DNA of 64,000 nucleotides from Adineta vaga (Eukaryota; Rotifera), in NCBI GenBank assembly GCA_021613535.1, contig CP075494.1, forward strand, positions 15,748,001-15,812,000, read 5' to 3'. Position 1 is the first letter of the stretch. Each line of letters begins with the position of its first letter. Below, piece by piece: positions 44,192 to 55,794 of the stretch. Below the pieces are notes generated by a model. The model had not been told where the DNA came from. It did no database searches and saw nothing but the letters and a program-made list of their open reading frames with translations. Position numbers and translations under genes: made by a program.

Positions 44192-45244
44192 ATGTTTGCA
44201 TGGAGACGATTATTACTTCTCATCATTAGCTGCATCGTTTCATTGATTTATGCTCGTCCATTGCAGAATAATCGAACATTTGGTCCATTTAATCGTTCTC
44301 AATTTTCTCAGATCAATGATTTTGACATACAAGAAATCGATATTGGAAATTTACCTGAGATTTTACCCAATATTACACGAATTATTGAACATAATTTAGA
44401 ATTAATTGAATTACCAATTGGTACTGTTCTTCACAAATCTATGCAAGTTCCATCAACTGGTCTTCTAAATCAAACTGATGTTCAAAATATTTATGCGGCA
44501 AAAAATTCTTGGTTATCAAATTTAAGTGGAGCTCAACAATATGTTAATTGGGGATATGGAAATATAATTCATTTTGAAGTAATTAAAAAATTGAAATTAT
44601 TCGATATAACAAGTCATTCCAATTGGCAGTTTATTTGGTCTAAAATGAATGAACAATTAGTAACACTTCATAAACAAAAACTTTCTTTAAATACAACGAT
44701 TAAAGCACAAAAATATCTTCAACAAGAAATCAATCAATTGATATTTCAACAAAAAATTCTTCAATTAACTATAGGATATGAAATAATTTGGAAAGAACAA
44801 ATACAATTACTTCTTTATTATGGTGATATTATTACAAATGATTATTCTTATCATCCAGTAGATGAAATTAAAAAACGTTCTTGTCATCCGGATGATTGGT
44901 TTAGTATTAATAAACGACCAACGATATTAAAATCGAAAACAACAACATTTGGTGGAAGAAAACAGGATTTAAATCGAGTGAGTTTTACAACAGCATTAGA
45001 TAATATCATGGCAGATATAATTACACAATTTGTAAATGTTGATGGTTATTATAGTAGTGAATTTCCAAGTTTATTTCATAAAAATGGTTTGATGACTCCA
45101 GAAATTGCTATTCATGTTCCTCGAGATTCATTAAAAATTATTGAGAAAAAATGTCGAAAACAATTTTATCCATGTGGTTCACAATGTTATCGACGAAATG
45201 AATATGAATGTTATCCTGGTGGAATACTTTATTCTATTTATTAA
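44192..45244 (+). CDS. secreted protein of unknown function, 350 aa
   Basis: Single exon; signal peptide MFAWRRLLLLIISCIVSLIYA. Two blocks stand out. Around residues 75-135: LPIGTVLHKSMQ, SWLSNLSGAQQYVNWGYG, IIHFEVIKKLKLFDIT and WQFIWSKM. Near the C-terminus: FVNVDGYYSSEFPSLFHKNG then MTPEIAIHVPRDSLKII, and a Cys-rich end (CRKQFYPCGSQCYRR). A Gly-Thr-x-Leu strand, a Trp-Leu-Ser plus Ala-x-x-Tyr helix and a KLKLFD strand are arranged as in several ADP-ribosyltransferase-like and related uncharacterised proteins, but I see no decisive catalytic set. Many N-glycosylation sites. An acceptor-like CTATAG ends at 44169. The frame is open from 44123, but the signal peptide supports 44192. Confidence 0.7.
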   Translation: MFAWRRLLLLIISCIVSLIYARPLQNNRTFGPFNRSQFSQINDFDIQEIDIGNLPEILPNITRIIEHNLELIELPIGTVLHKSMQVPSTGLLNQTDVQNIYAAKNSWLSNLSGAQQYVNWGYGNIIHFEVIKKLKLFDITSHSNWQFIWSKMNEQLVTLHKQKLSLNTTIKAQKYLQQEINQLIFQQKILQLTIGYEIIWKEQIQLLLYYGDIITNDYSYHPVDEIKKRSCHPDDWFSINKRPTILKSKTTTFGGRKQDLNRVSFTTALDNIMADIITQFVNVDGYYSSEFPSLFHKNGLMTPEIAIHVPRDSLKIIEKKCRKQFYPCGSQCYRRNEYECYPGGILYSIY

Positions 45245-45679
45245 AAATTGTAATTGTTTGTTCTAAAATACAAATATTTGGTAGAATAAGATTTGAATGT
45301 ATAGGCGAGAACGTGATTGTCGCTTTTCAACTAAATAGTTAACTGTGACTTTTCGATTTGCATCAATTGAAAATGAAAAGAAATGATTTGTAATGATCAA
45401 ATTCTAGAGAAGACTTTTAATCAATCAGTATACAGATATTCTCCAATAAATACAAATTTAGAATATGAAATAAATCATATAATTATCATTATGTCAATAA
45501 ACTTCACTTTTGCACTAAACCGTGTGTGAAGTTCATTTTTCTGATTTCTATATTTAATATTAACTCATAAAGATAACAGGTAGATATGATAAAGAACGGA
45601 TTTTTCTCTATATTATTATCATATATATGTTTTATAAACGTTAACACATTTTTTTTCTTACTTAGTTTGTTCTATTAGA
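45245..45679. other. intergenic stretch
   Basis: Nothing recognised; ends in an acceptor-like TCTATTAG just before the SLC26 ATG. Confidence 0.5.
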
Positions 45680-47851
45680 ATGAATGTTATGTCCGATAAT
45701 ATCTATCATGAACCGTTGCCAAAAGTAAAAGATTGGATAACAAATAAAATAAATAATCCAAAGAAACAAATGAAAAATTATTTTCTTTCATTTTTTCCAT
45801 TTTTAACTTGGATTTATCGATATAATTTCGTATGGTTTACAAATGATATTATTGCTGGTCTTACAATTGGTGCTATTGTTATACCTCAAGGTATGGCTTA
45901 TGCTGGATTAGCTAAATTAGCACCACAATTCGGTCTATATAGTTCATTTGTTGGTGTTATGATCTATTGGCTTTTTGGGACAAGTAAAGTAATATTTTGA
46001 TATATAGAAATACTAAATGAACGTTCCTTTGAATAGGATATTACTATTGGACCTGTAGCTGTTATGTCAATATTAACAGGAAGTATTATCGATGATATTA
46101 ATAAAACTCATCCTGAATATCAATTACATGTAATTGCCTCTGCACTTGCTCTTCTTGTTGGATGTATTGTTTGTGCATTTGGAATATTTCGTCTTGGTTT
46201 TATAGTTAATTTTATTCCATTACCAGCCTTATCAGCATTTACAACAGGATCAGCATTGAATATTGCTATGGGACAAATTCCTACAATGATGGGAAATAAT
46301 AAATCATTCAGTACACAACAATCAACTTTTCTTATTTTTATTAATTTTTGGAAAAATATTAAATATTGTGATTTAAATGCTGCTCTTGGTTTATCAGCAT
46401 TAGTTCTGGTTTATTCTATTCGATTTTTTTGTACTTATGCTATTCGACGTTATCCACGTTATGAAAAAATCTTTTTCTTTATTAATACACTTCGTTCAGT
46501 ATTTGTTATCTTAATTTATTTATTTTGTTCATGGTTAATTAATCGAAATAATCCATCACAACCACGAACATCACTTCTTGGTACAATTCCACGTGGTTTT
46601 CAAAATATGGCTGTACCATATTTAGATCAAAAACTATTTTTACAATTAATAAAATATTTACCATCAGCTGCTATTGTTCTTGTTATTGAACATATTGCTA
46701 TTGCAAAATCTTTTGGTCGAATTAATAATTATGTTATAAATCCAAATCAAGAATTGATTGCAATTGGTATGACAAATATCTTTGGTTCATTTTTTGGTGC
46801 TTATCCAGCAACTGGTTCATTTTCTCGAACAGCAATTAAATCTAAAGCAGGTGTTCGAACACCATTAGGTGATGTTATGACTGGTATTATGATTATTTTA
46901 GCTATTTATGTTTTAACACCAGTTTTTTTCTGGATTTCAAAAGCAAGTCTTTCTGCTGTTATTGTTCATGCTGTTGGTGATTTAATTGTTGGACCAAATA
47001 CTTTAAAAAGATTTTGGCAAATTAATCCATTTGAATTTTTTATCTTTTGTATTAGTGTTATTGTAACGATATTTTCAAGTATTGAATATGGAATTTATGT
47101 TGGGATTTTGATGTCATTGATTCTTTTACTTTATCGTATTGCTAAACCACAAGGACAATTCCTTGGTCAAATTCAATTAATTTCAGAGAATTCAATGAAA
47201 CGAAATGTGTTTATTCCAGTGAATCATTCGGATGGAACAAATCCAATAATAAATCCAGTTTTATCGAATGATGGAATTATTATTTTTCGAATTCATGATG
47301 ACTTTCTTTATCCAAATGCTGCAAATTATATGGAACAATTAGTAAAACAAGTTTTTAAGAAAACTAAAAGTGGAAAATCTTCTCATTATAATAGTCTGAG
47401 TGAACAACCTTGGAATTTAATAACAAGTCGTCATCCAGAAAAAGAATATCAACTAAATGATACTCGTCCTCAATTACATGCAATTATTCTTGATTTTACT
47501 GGTGTTTCACATATTGATGTAACTGCTTTACAAAATCTTGTTGATATTCGTCGACAGTTAGATAATTATGCAAATTCAAAAGTCAATTGGCATTTTGTTG
47601 GTTTATCAAATCCATGGATTAAACGTGCACTTCTTTCACGTGGTTTTGGTTCGTCAGATTCGACTAAAACAAATATTTCAATGGTAAATATACAAAGAGA
47701 AAATGATTTAACAAGTAATCCTGTTCCAGTTCCAATCCTTGATATAGATCGTCCATTATTTCATATTGATATCGAGGAAGCTTATCGAGCAGCTATTACT
47801 AGTCTTTCAACACATCAAAATAGTGACAATTCAGTTATGACAGTATTTTAA
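45680..47851 (+). CDS. SLC26/SulP-family anion transporter, 707 aa
   Basis: Exons 45680-45988 and 46037-47851 join in frame (GTSK|DITIGP). SulP signature seen: DIIAGLTIGAIVIPQGMAYAGLAKLAPQ around residues 54-80, DITIGPVAVMSILTG, the GNMFGSFFGAYPATGSFSRTAI-type block (here NIFGSFFGAYPATGSFSRTA) and about a dozen hydrophobic spans. The C-terminus is a STAS domain (LHAIILDFTGVSHIDVTALQNLVDI...VNWHFVGLSNPWIKRALLSRGF). Members exchange sulfate, chloride, bicarbonate or oxalate; substrate not deducible here. Lies in the plasma membrane or epithelia by family knowledge. The start is one base after an acceptor-like AG. Confidence 0.93.
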
Positions 47852-48465
47852 TTTATATCAAACAATAAAATCATGCGTATCAAATATATCTGAAGTTAAG
47901 AGAAACGAAATTATAACGCATCACACTCTACCAGATAATATTTTCTATTAAAATTTGCATATCAATAGCTCTTGTAATTTTATGTTCTTCCTTTTTACAA
48001 CTGTGAATGTGATTAAACGATTAGAATAAATAAAATAGTTCTCTCATCACTCACATTGTATTTTCAAGATGTAATAATCAATACAACATCAAATGTTATT
48101 AAAAGTGCATTTTGTTTTTGGGAAAATGGATTCTGTATGCTAATTCACATTTATTTATATAAAAAAAAAAACAGTTTTCTTTTAATATTATTCTTATAGA
48201 TAATACAAATTGTATGTTTATTGATATTTTTGATCATCCTACGAAATGTGCAATGGTAACAACATTGAACGTTTCTGTCAAATATATACTCTTCGTCCAA
48301 TACTCTATACAATAATTTCGAGTTTATTTATCAATCATTTTTGTGATGAATTTCATATTTACTGTATATTTTCATATTTGGCAACTAATGTTTGCTACAA
48401 CTGGATGCGAATCAAATAAACTTCCATTGATTTCATCGAAATTTTATCGAATATGGTTAGGTATA

Positions 48466-48515
48466 ACAGGGTGTGTGGGTGAATACAAGAGACCCACCAA
48501 CACCCACACCCTCAA
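48466..48515. repeat. hairpin element C with telomere-like arms
   Basis: CAGGGTGTGTGGGTGAATAC on the left, CCACCAACACCCACACCCTC on the right. Its centre GAATACAAGAGA is the reverse complement of the centre of element B (36749-36800), showing the two are copies in opposite orientation. Confidence 0.85.
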
Positions 48516-49067
48516 GATGGCTACAGAAGCTATAAAAATATTTGAGACGTTTAAGTGTGAAGCCGTAGTTTATTTATAGGCATATATATTTATATATATA
48601 TATGTATTAATGTGTATTGTATGTATGTGCCTATTGGATTTTAGTTCAAATTTTGAAACAGTGTACTCTTAACGAGAAAGAAAGCCACATAGCATGTACG
48701 AATTTATGCTGGTGCCATCAAAATGCTATGGTAGGTGTATGAAGCCTATATTAACCTGCTTCTTTCATTCAGTATGGAATAGATTAGCAGTAAGCATGTG
48801 AATATATGATATTTTCATCAGTTTCTTCGACGCTCCAAACACATCTTCATTTGAAGAACAGAAAGTAATGCAGAAATTTGCTCCAACATTTGAAACAACA
48901 GCGAGCAGTGATTTGTCATATAAGATTTCAAAAGGATGCTGAAGTTTTTACAGTTTGTATGAAATACTCCTCACTGACAGTGTGACACATCTTTTCATGA
49001 GACTGCGCACAACGGCAGCTTTTAAAGCGCACTCACAGAAGACATAATGTAGGCTGATCAATGAGAA

Positions 49068-49112
49068 TTCAGTCGAGGGTCAAGCGAGTCAGCCTCGACG
49101 AGCGTTATTTAT
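49068..49112 (-). repeat. 45-bp inverted repeat, right copy
   Basis: Reverse-complement partner of 42353-42397. Together they enclose 6.76 kb that includes the secreted protein of unknown function and the SLC26 gene. Confidence 0.7.
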
Positions 49113-49308
49113 GAAATTATAAGGCAGAAATTTTCGGACTAGTGCATATTTCCTTTTTTAAAGTCGATTTATCCGTCTCTGTATTTCTGCCTATATTTGA
49201 AAAATCTATTGATTAGTTCCTCTTGAAAATGACGTGAAGAATAACTACCCCAAGCGTTTATAAAATTTAAAAAAAGTTCGATCCAAAATATTCTTGTCTG
49301 TTGGAGCG

Positions 49309-49848
49309 CTAAGCAGCTTTCTTCTTCGGTGATTCGAATGCTTTGGACGCGTTCTTAGCAAGAACCTGAAGAATAATCAAAGCAAATAACAGCGCTGCAA
49401 TAATGGCATGACTGTAAGCAAGCTGTTGCAAATAGCCTTCTCTTGCAATTCTATCGGCCTTAGTGGTTTTGAACAACGATTCACGATAGACATTGATCCG
49501 AAAGATGAAAATACCCATCATGGCTAAGACAAGTGGTGCACTGATCATGTCGTAGATGCTGCGTTTAATGTTTTTGAGCATGATTAGAATGCCGATCGTA
49601 GTAGGGATCGTTGTCAGTAGCATCATGTACCACGGTTGCTCAGATACATTGCGATTGAACGCAGTACAAGTCTCGATTTGAGCCGACGTCATGGATGAAC
49701 TGACGAAAACATAGTGATCGCAGAACATGTCGATTGCAATAAGACCTAGATTTAAACATATACATACAGATATTTGCGGAATATGAAAGTGTCAGTCAGA
49801 AATCTTCCTACCTAGTGTAAACGAGAGTGTGCACAAGACAAATGTCAT
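49309..49848 (-). CDS. small ER membrane protein, Shr3-like layout, 157 aa
   Basis: Exons 49848-49812 and 49745-49309 on the minus strand join in frame (FTLG|LIAID). The protein starts with a membrane span (MTFVLCTLSFTLGLIAIDM), then CDHYVFVSSSMTSAQIETC, and three further spans (MMLLTTIPTTIGILIML, MISAPLVLAMMGIFIF, YSHAIIAALLFALIILQVL). It ends KKKAA, which fits the KKxx ER-retrieval signal. Four spans, a short lumenal loop and ER retrieval recall the Shr3 amino-acid-permease chaperone family of fungi; sequence support is only partial, so the name is tentative. An acceptor-like TTTCTAG lies 25 bases upstream of the ATG. Confidence 0.65.
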
Positions 49849-50581
49849 CTTTCCAGTTGAAAGAATTGAATATCTAGAAAAGAGCGATTCGAAGGATATT
49901 AGAAGAAAAGAGAAAAACGAAAAGGTGAATTATTTGTATGACACGTAGTACTTCTTGCTCGGATCTGATTCGACTTATACTTTCTATATTTCTTTCATAT
50001 TTCAGTCGATTTTCCAATTTTGATTACATGTTAACAGAGCCCTTGAAAGCTCTAAAAAAATACATAAATACTGACTAAAATATATGGAACGGATAGAAGA
50101 TATCAGAAAATATAGGATCAATCGGACCCTAGATTTCCTAACTAGTATTCGCTCTTTCAGATACACCAAGAATAACGAAGAAATCTGATATTCATCTAAC
50201 AGCCACGTCACCACAATACACTGATCTACAGTACAGGAAAGAAAAAATTTTTCAAGATTGTGAAATATGATGCTTTATGAATCGATAATTAGAAGATGTG
50301 GCTGAAACGAGATATGAGAAAATGTATTAATACGGAAAAGAACTGAATATGTCTACAGCGAAAAAGTCTATAATTACTACGATGAATAATTAGATTGCGA
50401 AGTGAAGAGAAAGAGCGAGGAAAGATGAACATCTTTGACCAGTTTCTTTTATAGAAGAGGATTTAAAGCGCATCAACTGACACATAAACAATTACATTTG
50501 ATTATATAAGCAGAAGCTGATGATTTTCTTTAAAGGAATTTTTGTTTCTACTACAAAAAAAAAGAAGTCGAATGATCGAAG
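49849..50581. other. intergenic stretch
   Basis: No gene recognised; carries the promoter side of the small ER protein and the 3' flank of the next gene. Confidence 0.5.
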
Positions 50582-51001
50582 TCAATTAAGATGTGTATAC
50601 AAAGCAATGGCGAAACCCGCCCCAAAGGTCCACAAGAGCCACGCAGCACCTTGTCGGCAATACCGAGCGGCGAGAGGGGATTTGATTTTGTTTAATGATG
50701 GATCCTCGTAGAAGTGAGGAGACCACATCATGGCTGCTCCATCGAGAAATAAAGCCGTGGTACTCATAGTCGTTGTTGCGACCAAACGTTGATCAGTGCG
50801 AATGCCAAGTAACATTTCTGACAAGACCAGTGTCGTGTAAATCATTGGAAATGATATAAAATAAGCCAATAATTGCCGATTCGGCGATGCAAAAAGAATC
50901 TGAGAACCATGCCGAATAATCATCACTCCTGTACCCCAAAGAAAACTCCCAATTCCAATCATGCCTACCCATTGACCTCCGCTGAAAGATGTTTCGTACA
51001 T
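50582..51001 (-). CDS. multi-span membrane protein of unknown function, 139 aa
   Basis: Single exon, four hydrophobic segments: WVGMIGIGSFLWGTGVMIIR, LLAYFISFPMIYTTLVLSEML, TTMSTTALFLDGAAMMW and AAWLLWTFGAGFAIALYTHL. Between the third and fourth is a conserved-looking loop (SPHFYEDPSLNKIKSPLAARY). No signal beyond the first span and no catalytic motif. I do not recognise the family. Its neighbour on the same strand is another small multi-span protein, but no relation in sequence was seen. Confidence 0.75.
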   Translation of the reverse strand: MYETSFSGGQWVGMIGIGSFLWGTGVMIIRHGSQILFASPNRQLLAYFISFPMIYTTLVLSEMLLGIRTDQRLVATTTMSTTALFLDGAAMMWSPHFYEDPSLNKIKSPLAARYCRQGAAWLLWTFGAGFAIALYTHLN

Positions 51002-53447
51002 GGTTTCTTTATCAAAATAATATAGAATAAAAACAAGTCATCGTGTTCTTTGACGCCATGAGTACCTCCCGTCTCGAAAAAGATGACATGAAGAAAAAAG
51101 AAAAACAAAACTTTCATCCATAGATGTCATCAGTGCTAACAGAATCTAACGATGATCCACAGTGAGCGAGGAGAGCTACAGTGGAAAAAAAGGTGTTCGA
51201 CCAAACCTTTATGATTTTTTATGAATCTAAAGTATATCAAATGTTATCGTACAATTACACGAAATCCATAAAAAGCTTAGTATGATGAAAGGTGTTGCAT
51301 CAAACCTTTATAAGTTCTACATCCTAAAAAGGATTCCGTGCCAAACCATTGTCAATCTATTTGGAGCTCAAAATGGTTTCGTACATCACTTAGTACCAGT
51401 GATGAAATCAAAGAAAGTTTCGTACAAAACCCTCTATATCATTTGTATTTAAAAAGAATTTTCTGTGAAACTCTAAGTTAATAAGTGTTAAATAGGATAT
51501 CGATCAGATCTGTTCATGTTTTCTCTTAAAGGGAATTTCAATTTATTTTTGTGATAAAAATTCAATTTGATTGAATTAAAATGAACGACACTATTTTGAG
51601 CTCATATATGACTGGTTCAAGTAAAGATCAATAATATTATCGACCGACGCTATCTATACATAAATTGTTGATTGATTGGTTTTCTCTAAATCGCATTTCC
51701 ACTCCAGAATTCTACCAATTGACTGTCGGCGATAGGATGCATTCTCTCCAATCGATTTTATAGTTTCTTGAATAAAAGATGTGATCAATTATTTTTTAGA
51801 GATTCTTGCAAATCTTACGTTAGATAAAATATTTTATCTGTTAACTATTTTGTCTTTATCTTTAATTTAGTTTTCAAGAATCGTTCAGAAGTTGATCAAA
51901 AATCTTATTTTGTTCGAATAATGATCGGTCAGATAAGAGAAAACTGATGAATTCATACTAACTCTCATTCAATACGAAAGAAATGTTTTTCATATTGTCA
52001 TATATTGGTTTAGTTTTATATTCTAGTGCTTAGTTATTGCATTCTATCATATTTAATTACGTAATTATAAAGTTTAAGATTTATGAGTTTAATTAATTGG
52101 GTGATGGATCCTTAACAGTCGAGTTGTGGTGAAGTAATTCAATAGTTATCTTCTTTTATTAAGAATTAACATATTTCTGATGCTTTTACTCGTAATTGAT
52201 GATATTGTTTTGGAATAATTTCTATTAAAAAACAACAAACATCATCAAAATCAACTGATCGATCAGCTAATACTTCAAAAAAAAAAATTTTTTTCAGCAC
52301 GAAAACGTTCTACTAGTCCAGATGAATCGATTGCCCCACATTTCCCATATCACCTCTTTTTCAACGACTGCGATCGCAATTACGGCGCCGTCATTGACAC
52401 CCACCTACTTTTCTATGTTATGCGGTTAATTATAGATATTTTTATTGTATTCTTTTTCAAATGTTTAATGAATATGAGGGACTAAATTATAGCCACTCTT
52501 AATTTGAGCAGTTCTATAATCATAATCAATTATTACAGTAACAATGACTAGAATAGTGTCGAAATATGAATGCGCGACAATACGATCATTGCATCGCAAT
52601 CGTAAACATGGGTAGCATAATGAGTCACTCATATATTATGGAATTGTTTTTCTTTTAACTCTTTCCATCTTGAAAAAACTACGTGCGATGAATGAACTGA
52701 AATATAGAAAAGATTACATGTTAAGGTAACATCAAGGATTGAAAAAGTTAACGTGTTGATATGAGATAAAGTAATATTTTTATTCATTTCCTCAATATTT
52801 TCTTCTTGTCCTTTCATTTACCACATTGATACGAGGAATATAATCAATTTCAAAATAGTAAACGAGTCAAGGACACACTATACTTTCAGTAGTGCATCAT
52901 GAGAAGAATGAATTTACTCATTTGAACAAGCAGTCTAAATCTAAATGAATAGTAATCATTAAACACTCAGATTCAGAAGTCGTTTCACAGTTTTGACCAT
53001 AATGAAAGTGCCATCATATATTAAAAATAAAAGTAAACTATTATATAAGTATTAGTTTTGTGATTACTATTGTGTTCGAAAGGCAACAATAAAGTTCTTC
53101 TGTGTCGATCATCAATAGTCTTTTCATAGTATGCAATGTAATATTCTTATACTGTCTCTTTCTGTCTATGACAACACTTCGAAACAAATAGTCTATTGTG
53201 ATGATGATGAATCATACTAATCAATTATTGTAATACATGAGTAAAGGGAGAAAATATATTTGTATATAAAATTTCTATAATTGTACGGAGATCGAATCAG
53301 AGCATTCTAATATTTTTGATCATCGACATACGCTCATTAATAACTTAGTCATTCGATGGAAATATTGGTGTAATCATCTTGTTCTTTTAAGTACTCACTG
53401 TGATTTTCAGAACTAACCTAGACAAAATCGAAGAAAACAAATCTTTA
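51002..53447. other. 2.4-kb gene-poor stretch
   Basis: Contains the degenerate repeat array at 51190-51480 and a 37-codon coding-looking fragment on the minus strand (52276-52166) reading VCCFLIEIIPKQYHQLRVKA, perhaps the tail of a lost gene. No intact gene recognised. Confidence 0.45.
51190..51480 (+). repeat. degenerate tandem array around a CGTACCAAACC motif
   Basis: Segments of 40-55 bp recur with drift: GTGTTCGACCAAACCTTTAT (51192), GTGTTGCATCAAACCTTTAT (51292), CCGTGCCAAACCATTG (51347), GTTTCGTACATCAC (51372) and GTTTCGTACAAAACCCT (51417), most followed by an AATCTAAAAAG-like end. Confidence 0.5.
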
Positions 53448-55794
53448 TTAAAAATGATCATTACATGAACATTTCCCATCCGAGAAGTGGTGAATACGAT
53501 TCGCATCACGAACAATAATTTCACAACGACGAATTTTACTAATGAGTTTGATTGCACCATCTATTAAAGAAATTTTTTTCTATAATAATCTGGAAGAATG
53601 GCAAAAGAATAACTTACGACAGTCACCACAAATACGAAGATTCTTCACGATTTGAATTCGTGATGGAACTGGTCGTTGAATAAAATTGTATGCAAGTGCC
53701 AACCGTTCACTGTGACTATTGAGAACCGATTCAACAGTTTCACCAGCCATCAAAGGACGTGTTATCCAACTTGCATCAAACTTATGACCATGTTCGATAA
53801 GTTCTTTTTCCAGTCGATCAAGTTCATCATATAATTCAGATGTTCGAGAATGAGATTGATCTTGAACACGAAATTGCTAAAAAATTCAATCAACGATTTG
53901 AATCAAATAAAGCACAACTCCCTCCTCATTTACCACAAGTTCACCGTTAACTTCCGTCCAAGCCAAACCACATCGTAGCTTTGCGCGTGATTGACTCATA
54001 TTCCATCTAATTTGTGATGCTTCTTCTAGTTCTCCTGATGATGCTAAAGTATTAGTAAAGAGTATCGAAGCAGGTACCAACGATTCGTCACCATTATGAA
54101 ATAATTCTCGTATTCGTTGAACTGTTTGTCTTGCTAGAGATGCATCATGTCGATTACGAGCACCTGATAACAATGACACTAAAAACGAACCATTCTTCTC
54201 TACTTTCAAACTGGTTATTTAAAAATCAATGGTAAAACTTACTGTGCATAGGAAGATAAGGAGGTTGATCACGTTCAAATTCTTCAATCAATTGTTTTGC
54301 TTCATCAAAGAAAAATGATCGACTTAAACAATCAATCTAGATAAACAAATTTCTAGTTCGTTGTTTGACAATAAAAATTTGTTTCAAACCATGCTTGTAT
54401 AAATCCATTTATCTTTCATTCGAATTGTTGAGAAAATTGCACGAGCTTCATCAACAAGTCCAGAATGTGAACATGCATTTAAAATACAAGTATAAGTTTT
54501 GTCAACAATCATTTCTGATGGCATTCGATGATAAAGTTCAATTGCATCATGAACCATCCCGTTCAAACCATATGAATTAACTATTTTCATCAGTCAATAA
54601 AACGAAAAAGACAAAGTAAAATACGAACTTACTCATAGCAGTATATGTCACATGATCTGGTTGATCGATTTGTTTGAAGGTGTGTCTGGCTTCATTTACA
54701 CATCCTACTTTGCCCTTTGTTAGATATAAAAATAAATCAATAAAGATTAGTATATTTGTTTGAATATTACTTACCCACATATGGATAAGAGCATTTCGAA
54801 GTATCAAATCATTTAACATTGTCGATGGAATTTGTTTAACAATCGATCGACAACGTGATTCAATTCCAAGTTGACCACAAGCATCAATGAGAAGAAGAAA
54901 AGTGATTAATTGGGCTTGAATATGCTCATTATTCATTTTTTCATATAGATTGATAGTTTTCATAGGCATATTATGATCATTATAACATTTCATCATTTGT
55001 CCATAATCAATTACATTACGATTCTTTTTGGTAAATAAATTCTCTGCATTTACTATATCACCACATTTGATAAACATATCGAAAGCAGAACTGATAATGT
55101 ATTTATCTTTATGATGAATTGATGACATTTCTGACCAAATTTTTCGACCAAAATCTAATGCCTGTTTTGTTCGAACATGTGCACAACTGTTGAACAATAG
55201 ACATAGAAGAATTCCATCTGGATTCGATGTTTGTGAAAAGAGTTCAATTGCTTTTTCCGACATATTATTTCGTATCAAACCTAAATAAATAAGAAAAAAT
55301 TTCCAAATAGGATCAAACTTCTCAATCAATTTACCTTTCATCATTGAACCATAATGAATCAATGTTTTATTTTTGGATAAATCAAAAACACATTGAGCAT
55401 CGTTTATTCGACCACATTGCACTGGAATTATCGAAGAATATAATTTCAGTTTTCTCAAAAAAATTACAAACCTACTATAGAAATTAATAAGTGATGTTTG
55501 AATGTAACTATTGTTCAATAAGTTATTTGGAAGTTCCTTATGAATAATTTGACCACGTTCAATATATCCTAATTGGGTACAAGCTTTGAATGCTTGAACA
55601 AGAATTCTATCCGTTAGAATTGATTGATGTTTATGTTTATCAAATAGATCAAGTGCTTTCACAAATTCTTTTCTATCATTTAGTTTCTTCATTTCAATGT
55701 CAATATTTATCTGTTTTGAACTGATTATTGTGCGTAGTAGATTGACAGATTTCCATTTTGTTTGATGAGAGATAAGACTAAAGATGGAGAACAT
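53448..55794 (-). CDS. plant-like PPR protein with E and DYW deaminase domains
   Basis: About eight exons on the minus strand, roughly 650 aa, start ATG at 55794. The N-terminal part is a run of PPR/PLS repeats (for example [77 protein letters not shown]). Then the E region ([22 protein letters not shown]) and a complete DYW domain: zinc and active-site HSE in [11 protein letters not shown], the CGDCH motif completed across an intron (53607-53570 area), and [16 protein letters not shown]. The protein ends NDHF where plants end DYW. In plants such proteins edit C to U in organelle RNA. The first repeats lie in exons with short introns, so the gene is adapted to this genome. Confidence 0.9.

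Larger units (their letters stand above)
47852..49308. other. 1.5-kb gene-poor stretch with hairpin C and the right 45-bp repeat
   Basis: Contains hairpin element C (48466-48515), a short (TA)n run near 48586-48603 and the right copy of the 45-bp repeat (49068-49112). No gene recognised. Confidence 0.5.

Noticed and set aside
52166-52276. 37-codon minus-strand fragment with VCCFLIEIIPKQYHQL
   Set aside because: Coding-looking but without start, partner exons or recognisable family; kept only as a note in the gene-poor stretch.
54365-54590. Plus-strand 71-codon frame inside the PPR gene
   Set aside because: Antisense shadow of a PPR exon.
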